DNA of 64,000 bases from Thermospira aquatica (GTDB lineage Bacteria; Spirochaetota; Brevinematia; Brevinematales; Thermospiraceae): NCBI RefSeq assembly GCF_023525255.1, contig NZ_CP073355.1:744001-808000 (forward strand), given 5' to 3'. A program made the position numbers and the translations under genes. The notes below the pieces were generated by a model. That model was not told the DNA's origin and did no database searches. It was given only the letters and a program-made list of their open reading frames with translations. Below are positions 6,677 to 15,836 of this stretch, one piece after another. The first letter of the stretch is position 1. Each line of letters opens with the position of its first letter.

Positions 6677-9277
6677 CTACCTTTTTCTATGAAGAGAGAG
6701 CTGAGAGGCGATATCTGATAACCATCGATTGGTAAAGGACTTTTGAAGCATCTGGACAAGATCAAGCGCCTCATCATACTTTTCCTCGTTGGCAAGACAG
6801 AGGGCGTGTGCTATGCCAACAAAGAGTCTATCGTAGTTTTCAATTTGCCGAAGAATGGTATATTTTTGGGGATGCGTATTCTGGACAACCTTTTGAAGGC
6901 CTTCATCCTTCCGAAGAGACGCAACAAGAAACGACTCTATCCTTTGCTCTTGAAAAACCCATGCTTCATCCCGCCATTTTTCTGGAACCTCATACGAAAG
7001 AGCAAGGGCTTCAATAAAATCTTTAGCAAAAAATGCCCTGTGCACACGCAAAAGATACCTGGTTTTCTCTGGAAGGGTTGCCTGAGAAAGGAAAAGATCA
7101 ATATTCTCAATACGGGTATCCCTCCCATAGCTTCGAGTTTCCGAAAACTGGAGCGGAGAAAAATCCCGCGTTGAGAGGGGGGTGTGTTTCTCCCAGAGTG
7201 GAGGCAGGGTACTCTCCCAGACAAGCATATCGGCAAGATGATGAAAAGAGAGATGGACTTTCACTAAATCGTTCGAAACACGAGAGCTTTGCCATAGCCT
7301 CTCCCATCCTTTCATGTGGGGAGAAAATTCTTCTTTCCCTCCCATCATAACGAGATACTCATTACAAAAAAAGAGCTTCACATAGGGAAAGACATACGAA
7401 AACGTACGAAGAATAACCTTGAGATCCAAAGATGAAAGGTTGTGAAGTGGGAGCCACTGAGCCATGATTCCACCTGGAGAGAGACGGTCTCTTCCCATTT
7501 CATAGAATTCTTTTGTATACAAAACCCACGAATCCCCCGACGAAGGGTGTGTGGCATCAGCGATGATAAGATGATACTTACCCCGACTCTGAAGAAGGTA
7601 GGTATACCCATCATGAATGATGATACGATCCCGGTGTTTCTCTATCACGTTGTGGTTATAGTTGGTAAAAAACACCCCTGCTTCCAGCACATCAGGGCAT
7701 ATTTCCACATTCGTGGCCTGAACCCCTGGCACCTCCATCACACTTCCAAAGGTGATCCCTCCCCCCAGAGCAATAACCAGAATATTGGTGGCCGACGGAA
7801 CAAAAACAAAAGGCATGTACCCCAAAAAATGAAATACTCTCAGAGAATGATAATCTGTAGGCACCTCTCCCACCCCATTGATCTTGAGATGGAGGATACC
7901 ACCTGCATGGCGGGTCACACTTACGGTCCCGTGAGCTCCTTCCCGATAGTACAGAAGCTCGCTACTCACAAACTCTCTGGCAGCCATTCTGCCTATTCTA
8001 TCCTGGTAAGGAAGGAATCCCAGCAACAAGACTGCCACTCCTGCCACAAAAACAGATGCCCTCTTTGACACAAGAAATAACCACACCACACCAATTCCCA
8101 GACTTATCCAGGCAAGGAGTCGAAGACTTCCTGAGACTCCCAACCAATCCACCCATACAAAAGCCACCACCAGGATACCAAGAACACTTCCGAGGGTATT
8201 GACACCGGCAGCAAGGGCAGTATCCCCTGCCACATCCTCTCTGTTTTCCCGGTGAAAAGCATCCAGAAAAGCAGGATACAAAACCCCAAAAAGCAGGACA
8301 GGAAAACCGATAAGCAAAACAGGAGCAAAAAACCGTAGCACAAAAAGACTTCCAAGCGCCCCTGTTTTTAAAGGAAAAAGGAGAGCATTCACCCCCAGCG
8401 AGAGGATGGGAAAACCAGCATGCCAGAGGGCAATCCCCAGTTGAAAAATCCCTATCCAGAGTCCCAGTCGAGACATCAAAACCCCTCTCCATCGGTGATA
8501 AAGAAGCGAACCAAGGGCAAGCCCACCAATATACACAGCTGTGATAATCCCATAACAATAGATGGTATTCCCCGTAAAGTAGAGAAGTTGACGGTTATAA
8601 ATCAATTGATACCCCAACGACGTAAACCCCGAAATCCCAAACAAAACAAGCACCCACCATCCCCTTTTATACCGAAAAGCCCTGGGAGCAAGGGAGATTT
8701 TCTCCTCTCGCTGAGGGAGAAAAAGAACCAGCGCACCAAAAACCCCTACACCGATCGCTACCGCAATCAAAAGAGAAAACCTCGCCCCAGCCACAGGAAG
8801 CAAGAGAAAATCCGTCACAAGCACAGCAATCGAACTTGCCAGCGTATTCCAGCCATACACAAGAGAGAGTGACTCCTCCCCCAGCGCACCCCCAAGAAGA
8901 GGAAGCCCCATTCCCCAGCCAATCGAGGGCAAAAAAACCGTAATAAACGCGGTAATCCATACGATCTCACGGGGAAAACCCCGCATCACATCAAACCAGG
9001 GAAGATACAGAAGAGCAAGAGCACACACACCTATCTGAACCCACACCAGAAAAGTAAGGGGCCGACGAAGCCTCTGCGAAAACCACATCACCAAAAAGCT
9101 TCCTACCCCATAGCCTGCCATCCATCCCCCAACCACCAGCGAAACCCCATAGAGAGTATTCCCCGTAAGAAGGGCAAGTTGTCTCTGCCACAGCGCCTGA
9201 AGTACAAGAGAAATCCCCCCCATCACGATAGCCAGCACCAATCCTGCCGTATAAAGACGGCTCTTCTCCTTTCCCAT
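6677..9277 (-). CDS. Fused multi-span membrane / spermidine-synthase-like protein
   Basis: An 866-residue fusion. Residues 1-420 hold about a dozen hydrophobic segments of the transporter-like type that accompanies spermidine-synthase-like domains. Residues 440-680 form a Rossmann methyltransferase/aminopropyltransferase fold with VIALGGGITFGSVMEV, an acidic NVEICPDV and LIIADATHPSSGDSW. A C-terminal helical tail of about 180 residues follows. The start at 9277 is chosen because TTTTGGAG lies 6 bp upstream. It has its own promoter (9303-9331) and terminator. Substrate and reaction cannot be told from the sequence; no speD-like gene is in the window. Confidence 0.75.
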   Translation of the reverse strand: MGKEKSRLYTAGLVLAIVMGGISLVLQALWQRQLALLTGNTLYGVSLVVGGWMAGYGVGSFLVMWFSQRLRRPLTFLVWVQIGVCALALLYLPWFDVMRGFPREIVWITAFITVFLPSIGWGMGLPLLGGALGEESLSLVYGWNTLASSIAVLVTDFLLLPVAGARFSLLIAVAIGVGVFGALVLFLPQREEKISLAPRAFRYKRGWWVLVLFGISGFTSLGYQLIYNRQLLYFTGNTIYCYGIITAVYIGGLALGSLLYHRWRGVLMSRLGLWIGIFQLGIALWHAGFPILSLGVNALLFPLKTGALGSLFVLRFFAPVLLIGFPVLLFGVLYPAFLDAFHRENREDVAGDTALAAGVNTLGSVLGILVVAFVWVDWLGVSGSLRLLAWISLGIGVVWLFLVSKRASVFVAGVAVLLLGFLPYQDRIGRMAAREFVSSELLYYREGAHGTVSVTRHAGGILHLKINGVGEVPTDYHSLRVFHFLGYMPFVFVPSATNILVIALGGGITFGSVMEVPGVQATNVEICPDVLEAGVFFTNYNHNVIEKHRDRIIIHDGYTYLLQSRGKYHLIIADATHPSSGDSWVLYTKEFYEMGRDRLSPGGIMAQWLPLHNLSSLDLKVILRTFSYVFPYVKLFFCNEYLVMMGGKEEFSPHMKGWERLWQSSRVSNDLVKVHLSFHHLADMLVWESTLPPLWEKHTPLSTRDFSPLQFSETRSYGRDTRIENIDLFLSQATLPEKTRYLLRVHRAFFAKDFIEALALSYEVPEKWRDEAWVFQEQRIESFLVASLRKDEGLQKVVQNTHPQKYTILRQIENYDRLFVGIAHALCLANEEKYDEALDLVQMLQKSFTNRWLSDIASQLSLHRKR

Positions 9278-9302
9278 ACCATGCTCCAAAATAGTTTCCC
9301 AT

Positions 9303-9331
9303 ATTATAGTGAAAAAGAGGCTTTCTTTCAA
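9303..9331 (-). promoter_or_regulatory. Sigma-70 promoter for the fused membrane/spermidine-synthase-like gene
   Basis: On the minus strand TTGAAA (9331-9326), a 17-bp spacer and TATAAT (9308-9303), about 25 bp before the ATG at 9277. Confidence 0.8.
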
Positions 9332-9536
9332 ACAGGAGAAACTCCCTCTTCATGGAAAAGAAAACCCTTTGCCATTTTACCATAAACACCATCATGTTCT
9401 GTTTTCAAACAACCATCTTTTCCAGCAAAATACAAAAAACCACCGTACCCCTTTTTCATTTTGAAAAATCTTTATTTATGTTTTCTTCTCATTTGCCGAT
9501 AAAACAATAAGAAACTTTTTGCCTGCAGGAGTACCA

Positions 9537-10730
9537 ATGAAAAGATTTTTTCTTTTTTGTTTTTTGGGTTATGCTGTTCTCCTCTGGGCTCAAACCCCAA
9601 GACAGGATCAACTTGCCTATACCCTGTACAATCAGGGAAATGACGCCTATATCCGCAAAGACTTCGAGCTTGCAAAAAACTACTACCTTCAGGTAATAAA
9701 CGGTTATAACCAATCCCGTTATATGCCTTATGCCCTTTTTATGTACACCTATGTTGAAACAGATTATCCCAAAATTTTAGATGCCCTTTCCTATCTCGTA
9801 CAGAGGTATCCGGACTTTCCCTACTGGACCAACGCTGTAGAAAAACTGGGAGACATGTACTACATCATGGAAAACCACGCAGCAGCCATTGAGACGTATA
9901 GCCAGATCGCCTCTGATGAAGCTCTCTATAAACTTGGTATGCTTTACCTTGCCAACGGATTTCAGGATGAATCCATCAAGACCATCCAGCGTCTTCTCAT
10001 CCAGACAACCAATCGAGAACTCCTCTATCGCGCTCTGCTCATCCTGGTTAAAGCCCTTATAACCAAGCAAGAATTTGCGGCTTGTTATCCCCATCTCCAG
10101 AGACTTGTTTCCCTTCGGCCTTATGCCTATGACAATGGCTTACGAGCTCTCTATTACGCCGCGATGTACTATACCCAGGGAAAAGATGACGAATCCCAAT
10201 CGTATGCTCTCTACCTTTTTGGTCTTCTCCGGCAAATGTTTCCTCTCTCAGCTGAGGCCACCATTGCCAGCCAATATATTGTCCAACTTCAGTCACAAGG
10301 AAAAATCCCTCGAGAGGTAAGCTGGGTAAGTGTCTATTATACCTCTCCTTCACGGGTAACTATCCCAGATCCCGTGAGAGAACTTCCCCTTCCTCTTGCC
10401 AAGGAAAATGCCGCCACCAATACCCTTGAATCACAGATTGACAAACAAGCACAGGTAGTACGTCGAGAGATCCAGGAGTACGTAGTACGTATCGGCCAGT
10501 ACAAAGACCTCAGTGTGGCAAACATCATTGTCAATGATATCGTCAAATCCGGTATTCAGGAAGCACTCGGGGTATACTACAGAGATGACACCTATGTGGT
10601 AGAAATCCGCGGCTTTCCCTCAGAGGAAAAGGCTCGGAGCATCGCAGAGAAGATCATCGCGCTAGGTTACACTGATACCGTAGTAGTCGAGATAGCAAGG
10701 GTTGTACGTTACAATCCTCCCGTGCAGTAA
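9537..10730 (+). CDS. Secreted TPR protein with C-terminal SPOR domain
   Basis: A 397-residue exported protein. Residues 1-18 (MKRFFLFCFLGYAVLLWA) are a signal peptide ending just before Gln-Thr. Residues 20-280 are TPR-type helical repeats, visible as AYTLYNQGNDAYIRKDFELA and later KLGDMYYIMENHAAAIETYS. Residues 320-397 form a SPOR fold (EYVVRIGQYKDLSVANIIVN to the end), which in other proteins binds denuded peptidoglycan glycan strands at division sites. The ATG at 9537 has AGGAG 5 bp upstream. Likely a periplasmic envelope or division factor; its partners are unknown. Confidence 0.8.
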   Translation: MKRFFLFCFLGYAVLLWAQTPRQDQLAYTLYNQGNDAYIRKDFELAKNYYLQVINGYNQSRYMPYALFMYTYVETDYPKILDALSYLVQRYPDFPYWTNAVEKLGDMYYIMENHAAAIETYSQIASDEALYKLGMLYLANGFQDESIKTIQRLLIQTTNRELLYRALLILVKALITKQEFAACYPHLQRLVSLRPYAYDNGLRALYYAAMYYTQGKDDESQSYALYLFGLLRQMFPLSAEATIASQYIVQLQSQGKIPREVSWVSVYYTSPSRVTIPDPVRELPLPLAKENAATNTLESQIDKQAQVVRREIQEYVVRIGQYKDLSVANIIVNDIVKSGIQEALGVYYRDDTYVVEIRGFPSEEKARSIAEKIIALGYTDTVVVEIARVVRYNPPVQ

Positions 10731-10788
10731 TATCAATCATTCCCCTCTTTCGGATTCTTTTCTTTTTGTTTTTCTGAAACTTAAAAAG

Positions 10789-10817
10789 TTGACTTTTTTT
10801 GAAAATACGTGTATTAT
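10789..10817 (+). promoter_or_regulatory. Sigma-70 promoter for the PilZ gene
   Basis: TTGACT (10789-10794), a 17-bp spacer and TATTAT (10812-10817), 32 bp before the ATG at 10850. Confidence 0.85.
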
Positions 10818-10849
10818 GTAGTGGAAAGAGTAAAGCATAGGAGGTGGGT

Positions 10850-11593
10850 ATGAAAGCTCTCTTGTATGCCTATAACACCGAGTACGCCAAGGAGTTAGCC
10901 ATACGATTAATCCCATTCGGGATGGAAACTTTTCCGTTTTCAAGTGAACATGATATCCAAGCAGAAGAAAATAACGAAGAATCACCCTTTCAAGTCATTT
11001 TTACCGAGAAAACAGAAAAAGAGTTTCTTGAAAATCTCAAAAAAAAATATCAAAACCAACCTCTCATCATTTTAACTTCAAAGGATTTGCCTCCCAGCGA
11101 AATGCGGAATCTCATCCCTCTGGGGATATCCACTATTATGAAGATCAAAAACCAACCAGAGGCAATGGTAGAAGAAATTGTCCAGTTTATGACAGCCCAC
11201 AATATACGTTCCAAGGACAAACGTCTCCATATCCGTGTACAACCAAAACCCCATGAAACAGCAACTGCCTCCGTGTATCTCAAAAAAATGGCACGTTTTG
11301 TCAAGGGAAAAATTCTTGATATCAGTGCGGGTGGATTTGCTCTTGCCGCAGAAGATTCTCTCGAGATAAGCCTCCTCGCTCCTGGTGAACTCTATGATAA
11401 CGTTATTCTCAGCCTTAACGGCAAAGAAATCAAAACAGTAGCAAGAATGATTGTACGAAGAGACGTGATCGCCGGTTTCAAGTTCGAAAATGTTGAACCC
11501 AACGAGATGTACAAGATAGCCACCTATATCTATAACCATCTCGAAGAGAACTATCAACGAAAACTCAAATCAATGATGAGTGAAAGTGAATAG
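10850..11593 (+). CDS. PilZ-domain protein
   Basis: A 247-residue cytoplasmic protein. The first 115 residues resemble a degenerate receiver-like alpha/beta fold. The C-terminal 125 residues match the PilZ c-di-GMP-binding pattern: basic RLHIRVQP, then GKILDISAGGFALA and a late IAGFKFENV. The Arg motif is RxxxR-like, so binding is plausible but not certain. Start chosen at 10850 because AGGAGG lies 5 bp upstream. It is a single gene with its own promoter, ending 16 bp from a convergent gene. Confidence 0.75.
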   Translation: MKALLYAYNTEYAKELAIRLIPFGMETFPFSSEHDIQAEENNEESPFQVIFTEKTEKEFLENLKKKYQNQPLIILTSKDLPPSEMRNLIPLGISTIMKIKNQPEAMVEEIVQFMTAHNIRSKDKRLHIRVQPKPHETATASVYLKKMARFVKGKILDISAGGFALAAEDSLEISLLAPGELYDNVILSLNGKEIKTVARMIVRRDVIAGFKFENVEPNEMYKIATYIYNHLEENYQRKLKSMMSESE

Positions 11594-11609
11594 ACCTACA
11601 ACAAGTTTT

Positions 11610-12821
11610 TTATTCCAGAGAAAGCTCTTTGGAAATAAGCGTCATCCAGTCTTTCGCCTCTTGGGCGCGAAGATGAGACGGATAGCGCATAAGAAAATCC
11701 TGGTAGGTTGAAAGCGCATCGTGTTTTTGGTTGATCTCATAGAGAATGTTCGCCTTTTCAAGAAGAATATCCGGATCTTTTGAAAGATTGCGATTAGACA
11801 GTCCCTGTGAAGAAAGAGCAAGCGCCTTATCATACTTTTTCATCTGATGAAGGAGGCGAACTGATTGAAGAAATGCCTCTTCGGCTTCGTTTGAATCAAC
11901 AAATCGAAACAGTTTTGCATAATACTCGAGGGCAACACCAGGACTCTCGCTCGCAATACGCTGTGCATAATAGAATGTTTGCCTGAGAAACGCCAGTTTC
12001 ACCCCTTCTTTTCTTGGACTTGCAGGATAAAAGGCAAAAAAATTCTCATACTCCTGAATAACTGCCGGGTAATTAGCAAGAGCAAGATACGCTCGTGCCC
12101 GACCAATGATGGCAAGCTCTCCCTGTGCCTCCTGGAGATAACGGAGAGCCGTCTTTGGTTCATCTTTATAGAGGTATTGATACGCTATGCCGATAACAAG
12201 TTCTGAAACATCCTGAGGATGTCTCAGATATACCTGTTCCATCCAGCCCAAAAGAGCGGGATCAAACACCTCGCTATCCTTGAGAATGTATCCCACAAGA
12301 GAAGCAAAAACCCTCTCATACTCAGCGGGGATTCCCTCAGCAATCGCCTGACGACACCACTGAAGGGCCTCCTGCAACCTCCGCTGTTTGTACAAAGTGG
12401 CACTCACCAGATGAAGAATCGGAAAACGATACCCTCCCTCCGGATAAGAAGAAAGATAGCTTGTCGCCTTCTCAAAGACACGATCATACTGTTGCAGATC
12501 ATAGGCTGTCTGAATCTCCCGAAAAAGGTTCACCTCCACCTCTTGAGGATAACGTGCCTCGTGAGTGATATCCATCACATTGGTTTGCATCTCAAAAAAG
12601 CTTGCATTCTCTTCCTGCCCGGAGGATACCTCAACAAGAGCTTCAACCTCTCCTGATGAACTCTTTGAAACAGAACGAGAAAAAAGCGAAGAGATGGGGG
12701 ATAACCCCACCCCTTCGCTCGACAAAAATCTAAAATACCCTTCTGACCAGAGAAAAAAAGCAACAATCACCGCAAAGATGCTAATCGAGAGAGCAAAGGT
12801 AGCAATCCATTTTCTCTCCAT
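11610..12821 (-). CDS. Membrane-anchored TPR protein
   Basis: 403 residues: a short N-terminus, one membrane helix (about 7-24, FALSISIFAVIVAFFLW), a Ser/Glu-rich linker, then TPR-type repeats from about residue 95 to the end (for example LYKQRRLQEALQWCRQAIAE and ALSTYQDFLMRYPSHLRAQE). It probably displays a protein-binding scaffold in the periplasm, similar in build to CpoB/YbgF or BamD-like proteins, but no specific family is evident. It starts 3 bp after the stop of the barrel gene without its own Shine-Dalgarno, so the two are coupled. Confidence 0.7.
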   Translation of the reverse strand: MERKWIATFALSISIFAVIVAFFLWSEGYFRFLSSEGVGLSPISSLFSRSVSKSSSGEVEALVEVSSGQEENASFFEMQTNVMDITHEARYPQEVEVNLFREIQTAYDLQQYDRVFEKATSYLSSYPEGGYRFPILHLVSATLYKQRRLQEALQWCRQAIAEGIPAEYERVFASLVGYILKDSEVFDPALLGWMEQVYLRHPQDVSELVIGIAYQYLYKDEPKTALRYLQEAQGELAIIGRARAYLALANYPAVIQEYENFFAFYPASPRKEGVKLAFLRQTFYYAQRIASESPGVALEYYAKLFRFVDSNEAEEAFLQSVRLLHQMKKYDKALALSSQGLSNRNLSKDPDILLEKANILYEINQKHDALSTYQDFLMRYPSHLRAQEAKDWMTLISKELSLE

Positions 12822-12824
12822 GCG

Positions 12825-13520
12825 TTAACGTCGTCCACCCCACAGCCCGAGATAGAGGTTGCCTCCTACCATGAGACTCCGGTTAGCATCCATCAAATCC
12901 AGCCCCACAAAATCCAGAGAAAAGAAATCTGTCAGAATAAAACGAAGTCCCGCATTGAGAATACCCCTGTGATCATTCGCATAAGAAGCCCCTACACCAT
13001 ACTTATACGGAAAATTCGAGAAGTCCGCAACAATATACAACTGAGGGATAAGAAAATTCCGCTGAAAACCAATCGCAAAATTGATATTCCAGGCATTATT
13101 GAAGGTATATCCTACCAAAAAAGTCGCACCACTACTTCCAATGCCACTGGCTTTAAATCCCTCCTGCCAGGCAAAGTAAAGAGAGAAAAAGTTCCCGGTA
13201 TTATCCAGGCCTATCTCACCCATAGCCCCAATAGCTCCCTGTTTGGTAAACTGAAACTTTCCATTTAACAACAGAGGACTGGTTGGCTGGGTACTTATGT
13301 CTATGCCTGCTCCAAGCTCAAGCTGAGAGAGAGGGCTAAAATTTGCCGCAACCGTCAAGGGAAGCTGCGGCGTATACTTCACCGAGAGTCCCAGACGACC
13401 AGAATAGGCAGCATCAACACTCGGCACAATAATATACCCATCAGCACCCGAATACGTAGGTGCACCAAACCCCAACGTTACCAGCATCCCAAAAAACACA
13501 CCAACCACTATTCTTTTCAT
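12825..13520 (-). CDS. Predicted outer-membrane beta-barrel protein
   Basis: 231 residues. An N-terminal signal peptide (MKRIVVGVFFGMLVTLGFG, cleavage near APTYS) is followed by alternating amphipathic strands with aromatic girdles (YFAWQEGFKASGIG, WNINFAIGFQRNF, LNAGLRFILTDFFSLDF) ending NLYLGLWGGRR. This is the look of a small outer-membrane barrel. I do not recognise a named family. The start at 13520 has AAAGGAGG 6 bp upstream; a longer frame to 13577 has no ribosome site. It is coupled to the TPR gene that follows. Confidence 0.65.
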   Translation of the reverse strand: MKRIVVGVFFGMLVTLGFGAPTYSGADGYIIVPSVDAAYSGRLGLSVKYTPQLPLTVAANFSPLSQLELGAGIDISTQPTSPLLLNGKFQFTKQGAIGAMGEIGLDNTGNFFSLYFAWQEGFKASGIGSSGATFLVGYTFNNAWNINFAIGFQRNFLIPQLYIVADFSNFPYKYGVGASYANDHRGILNAGLRFILTDFFSLDFVGLDLMDANRSLMVGGNLYLGLWGGRR

Positions 13521-13559
13521 AAAACCTCCTTTGAAAGAATTTACCTGAGTTCTTTTCAC

Positions 13560-13588
13560 AATATATATAATTTTCAACCTTTCGACAA
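13560..13588 (-). promoter_or_regulatory. Sigma-70 promoter for the barrel/TPR pair
   Basis: Minus strand TTGTCG (13588-13583), 17-bp spacer, TATATT (13565-13560), 40 bp before the ATG at 13520. Weaker than the other promoters listed here. Confidence 0.6.
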
Positions 13589-13597
13589 GCCTTTTTT

Positions 13598-13882
13598 CTA
13601 CACCACCTGAACTATGGGCAAACGATTCCGAAAACGTTTATCATGTTTTTGAAGAACCTCAAAAATCTTTCGTTTCACAAAATACAATCCCCCCAGGTAC
13701 CGTACGAGCACCCCATCATAGGTGATTTTTGTACGATCAGACACATAATAGACGGTACCAACAAGTTCTACTTTTGTCCAATCACAGGTAAGCAGTTCAG
13801 GAAGCTTGGTGAGGATACTGGCGCTAATGGTGTTGTTCTTTACCGCATCAACATACATCTTCGCGAGAGCCGACGGATCCAT
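13598..13882 (-). CDS. Small conserved-looking protein, unknown
   Basis: 94 residues, no signal peptide or membrane segment. It begins MDPSALAKMYVDAVKNNTISA and ends with basic KHDKRFRNRLPIVQVV. I do not recognise the family. AAGGAG lies 5 bp before the ATG, which supports expression. Its mRNA leader would contain the structured segment at 13908-14063, so the two may be functionally linked. Confidence 0.55.
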   Translation of the reverse strand: MDPSALAKMYVDAVKNNTISASILTKLPELLTCDWTKVELVGTVYYVSDRTKITYDGVLVRYLGGLYFVKRKIFEVLQKHDKRFRNRLPIVQVV

Positions 13883-13907
13883 ACCAACTCCTTTTTTAAT
13901 ATTTTAT

Positions 13908-14063
13908 GGGGTATTGCTTGAACAATTTTTGGTCCCTTGTAACAAGGGGGGATCCGTACCTGTACTTCATGTTTCCCACAGAGGAGAAGCAAATCCATAC
14001 AGAGATCGGGAACCCAAATTTTTGGATATCGGACCCAAAAATTCTTTCGTCTCGCAATACCCC
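13908..14063 (-). ncRNA. Candidate structured RNA or leader (rod-like, about 156 nt)
   Basis: A perfect 10-bp pairing closes the segment: GGGGTATTGC at 13908-13917 and GCAATACCCC at 14054-14063. Directly inside it, AATTTTTGGTCC (13924-13935) pairs with GGACCCAAAAATT (14031-14043) with one bulged base. Further in, GTTTCCC (near 13971) can pair with GGGAAC (near 14008), and CCCTTG-TAA-CAAGGG (13934-13948) offers a competing hairpin. The strand is unsure. On the minus strand it would be the leader of the 94-residue gene; on the plus strand a T-rich tail follows. A 6S-like RNA is possible, but I could not match conserved bases. Confidence 0.4.
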
Positions 14064-14072
14064 ACAATCTTT

Positions 14073-14528
14073 TTATCTCAAAAAACTAAAAAACAACAAC
14101 CACTCTATGGGTTTGACCAGCGCCGCATAAAAAGAAGCCCCCAGTATAGTAGAAATATCAAATATCTTGAAATACTTGAGATACAGCAAAGCAAACCCTA
14201 TCACAAGCCATGCCCTGACAACACCAATCAAGGCTCCCAAAAATACATTCAAAAGATCTAGTTGTGTTTTCTTTTCTGGCAGACGGAGAGAAGCACTCAA
14301 TACCAGGAAGAAAATCACCGAAAGCACCAGCCCAAGAATATGACGGATCATACTATCCCTGGATATAAGAGAAACCAGAAAAACAATAATACCTGCCAAC
14401 ACCAGAGGCAACACCAAACGCAAAAGCCTGTAAAAAGCTCGATGAAAACCGTTTCTCGTATCGTAGTAGATAAAAGCCCCAAGAATAATCACCAGGATAA
14501 CGAGCGTAACAATATACATAGTGCTCAT
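14073..14528 (-). CDS. CvpA-like small membrane protein
   Basis: 151 residues with about four membrane helices (residues 3-20, 32-50, 63-80, 97-118). Hydrophobic pattern and spacing resemble the CvpA (colicin V production) family, including a conserved-looking GLVLSVIFFLVLSA helix and LGALIGVVRAWLVIGF. Function of this family outside E. coli is uncertain. Start at 14528 is chosen for the AAAGGAGG 6 bp upstream; upstream in-frame codons lie across the promoter. Confidence 0.55.
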   Translation of the reverse strand: MSTMYIVTLVILVIILGAFIYYDTRNGFHRAFYRLLRLVLPLVLAGIIVFLVSLISRDSMIRHILGLVLSVIFFLVLSASLRLPEKKTQLDLLNVFLGALIGVVRAWLVIGFALLYLKYFKIFDISTILGASFYAALVKPIEWLLFFSFLR

Positions 14529-14555
14529 AACAAAACCTCCTTTTTTTCTTTTGTT

Positions 14556-14584
14556 ATTGTAGCGAAAAAAAGAAAAAATGTCAA
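14556..14584 (-). promoter_or_regulatory. Strong sigma-70 promoter for the CvpA-like gene
   Basis: Minus strand TTGACA (14584-14579), 17-bp spacer, TACAAT (14561-14556), 27 bp before the ATG at 14528. Confidence 0.88.
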
Positions 14585-14792
14585 TATCGCACTCTCCCCC
14601 ACCACATGCTCTTTGAGAATTCAAAAAACTCCCACATTGCCAAAATATGGTTTGGCCAAATTGCCCAAAAGAAAAACAAAAAACACCTCATCTCTCTATT
14701 ACAGGGAAAACCCAAAAATACAGCTCTTCTTTTATTTTCTTCTTTCCAGACACAGATCCCTTTGAAAGGGAAAAAGGTGCCCCCCTAAAACA

Positions 14793-15509
14793 TCAATCTC
14801 GCAATTTATTGGCAACACAACAAACACATCTTCCCAATGTTGGAAATACTCTCCCTAAAAACCTTGAATATATTTTCCCATTAAAAGAAATATTGATCGC
14901 ATCGGTTTCCATCTTAACGATTCGAAACCCATTTTCAATCAAAAAACTTCTCAAATCTTTAAAAGTAAAGTATCGAATATGTCCCGCTCCTCCAGAGAGT
15001 TTATACTCAAGAACAGGATTTATCCCCAAAAGCAGCATAATCCTTCTTCCGAGAGAAGCCACATTGGGAGTAGTGATAACGAGAAGCCCATCCTCTTTCA
15101 AAATCCTTTTTATTTCCCTTATAAAATGTTCGGTATCATAGATATGTTCAATCACCTCAGTAGCAACCACTATATCAAAAAAACCATCAGGAAAAGGCAA
15201 TGTCTCCCACAGGTTACATTTCACCGTATTCATCCCTTTCTCCTTTGCAAGGGCTAAACTTTTTTCTGAAATATCACACCCATACAGCGTAAGGTTTTTT
15301 AGAGGAGAAAGAAACGTCGCAAGATGTCCTGGCCCACACCCCACATCAAGGAGTTTTACTTCTACATCTCTCTTGTTTTTTTCCACATACTCTTTTATAT
15401 GTTTATAAATAAGGTGATACCTCAAATAATTATTACTGGAATGAATATCCATAGAATGATCATCATCGTATCTCTCTGAATTAAATTCTTCAAGAATTTG
15501 TTTTTTCAT
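14793..15509 (-). CDS. Class I SAM-dependent methyltransferase
   Basis: 238 residues with a Methyltransf_11-type Rossmann fold. Motif I LLDVGCGPGHLATFL binds S-adenosylmethionine. The acidic residue ending strand 2 is in LYGCDISEKSLALAKEKG, motif II/III is FDIVVATEVIEHI, and GLLVITTPNV follows. Substrate unknown; the fold is shared by ubiquinone, sugar and lipid methyltransferases. The start at 15509 is preferred because GGGAGG lies 7 bp upstream; an earlier in-frame ATG at 15524 overlaps that site. It has its own promoter. Confidence 0.8.
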   Translation of the reverse strand: MKKQILEEFNSERYDDDHSMDIHSSNNYLRYHLIYKHIKEYVEKNKRDVEVKLLDVGCGPGHLATFLSPLKNLTLYGCDISEKSLALAKEKGMNTVKCNLWETLPFPDGFFDIVVATEVIEHIYDTEHFIREIKRILKEDGLLVITTPNVASLGRRIMLLLGINPVLEYKLSGGAGHIRYFTFKDLRSFLIENGFRIVKMETDAINISFNGKIYSRFLGRVFPTLGRCVCCVANKLRD

Positions 15510-15630
15510 GTTTTTGCCTCCCATAAAATTTACCTGAAATCATGTCTTTTCGCTGGTTACCATTTCTCAGGCAACCCACGGTTTTTCTTTTCACTCATTA
15601 TTTTCAAAAATTATTTCTCATTTTCCTTTT

Positions 15631-15659
15631 ATTATAAGGTTTTTTTGTTTTTTGATCAA
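15631..15659 (-). promoter_or_regulatory. Sigma-70 promoter for the methyltransferase
   Basis: Minus strand TTGATC (15659-15654), 17-bp spacer, TATAAT (15636-15631), about 120 bp before the ATG, so the mRNA would have a long leader. The remaining 15660-15835 stretch holds only a 6-bp hairpin (CCTCTC-AAA-GAGAGG at 15763-15777). Confidence 0.75.
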
Positions 15660-15836
15660 TATTTCGTCTTTTTTATAAACAATATGCTTTACAAAACCCT
15701 TCTTCTTATAACTCGATAACCACCAGATCCCCCGGAGAAAAAGGAGCATTGCTTCATTTCACCCTCTCAAAGAGAGGAGCAAAACCTTGAAATCCATCAG
15801 AAAATATATTAAGGAAGAGGGTGAGAGACAATCCTG

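Noticed and set aside
14751-14770. CCCTTTGAAAGGG as a terminator of the methyltransferase gene
   Set aside because: The loop would be only 1-3 bases, and no T run follows on the minus strand.
15763-15777. Hairpin CCTCTC-AAA-GAGAGG as a terminator
   Set aside because: Short stem, no T tract on either strand, and no gene ends there.
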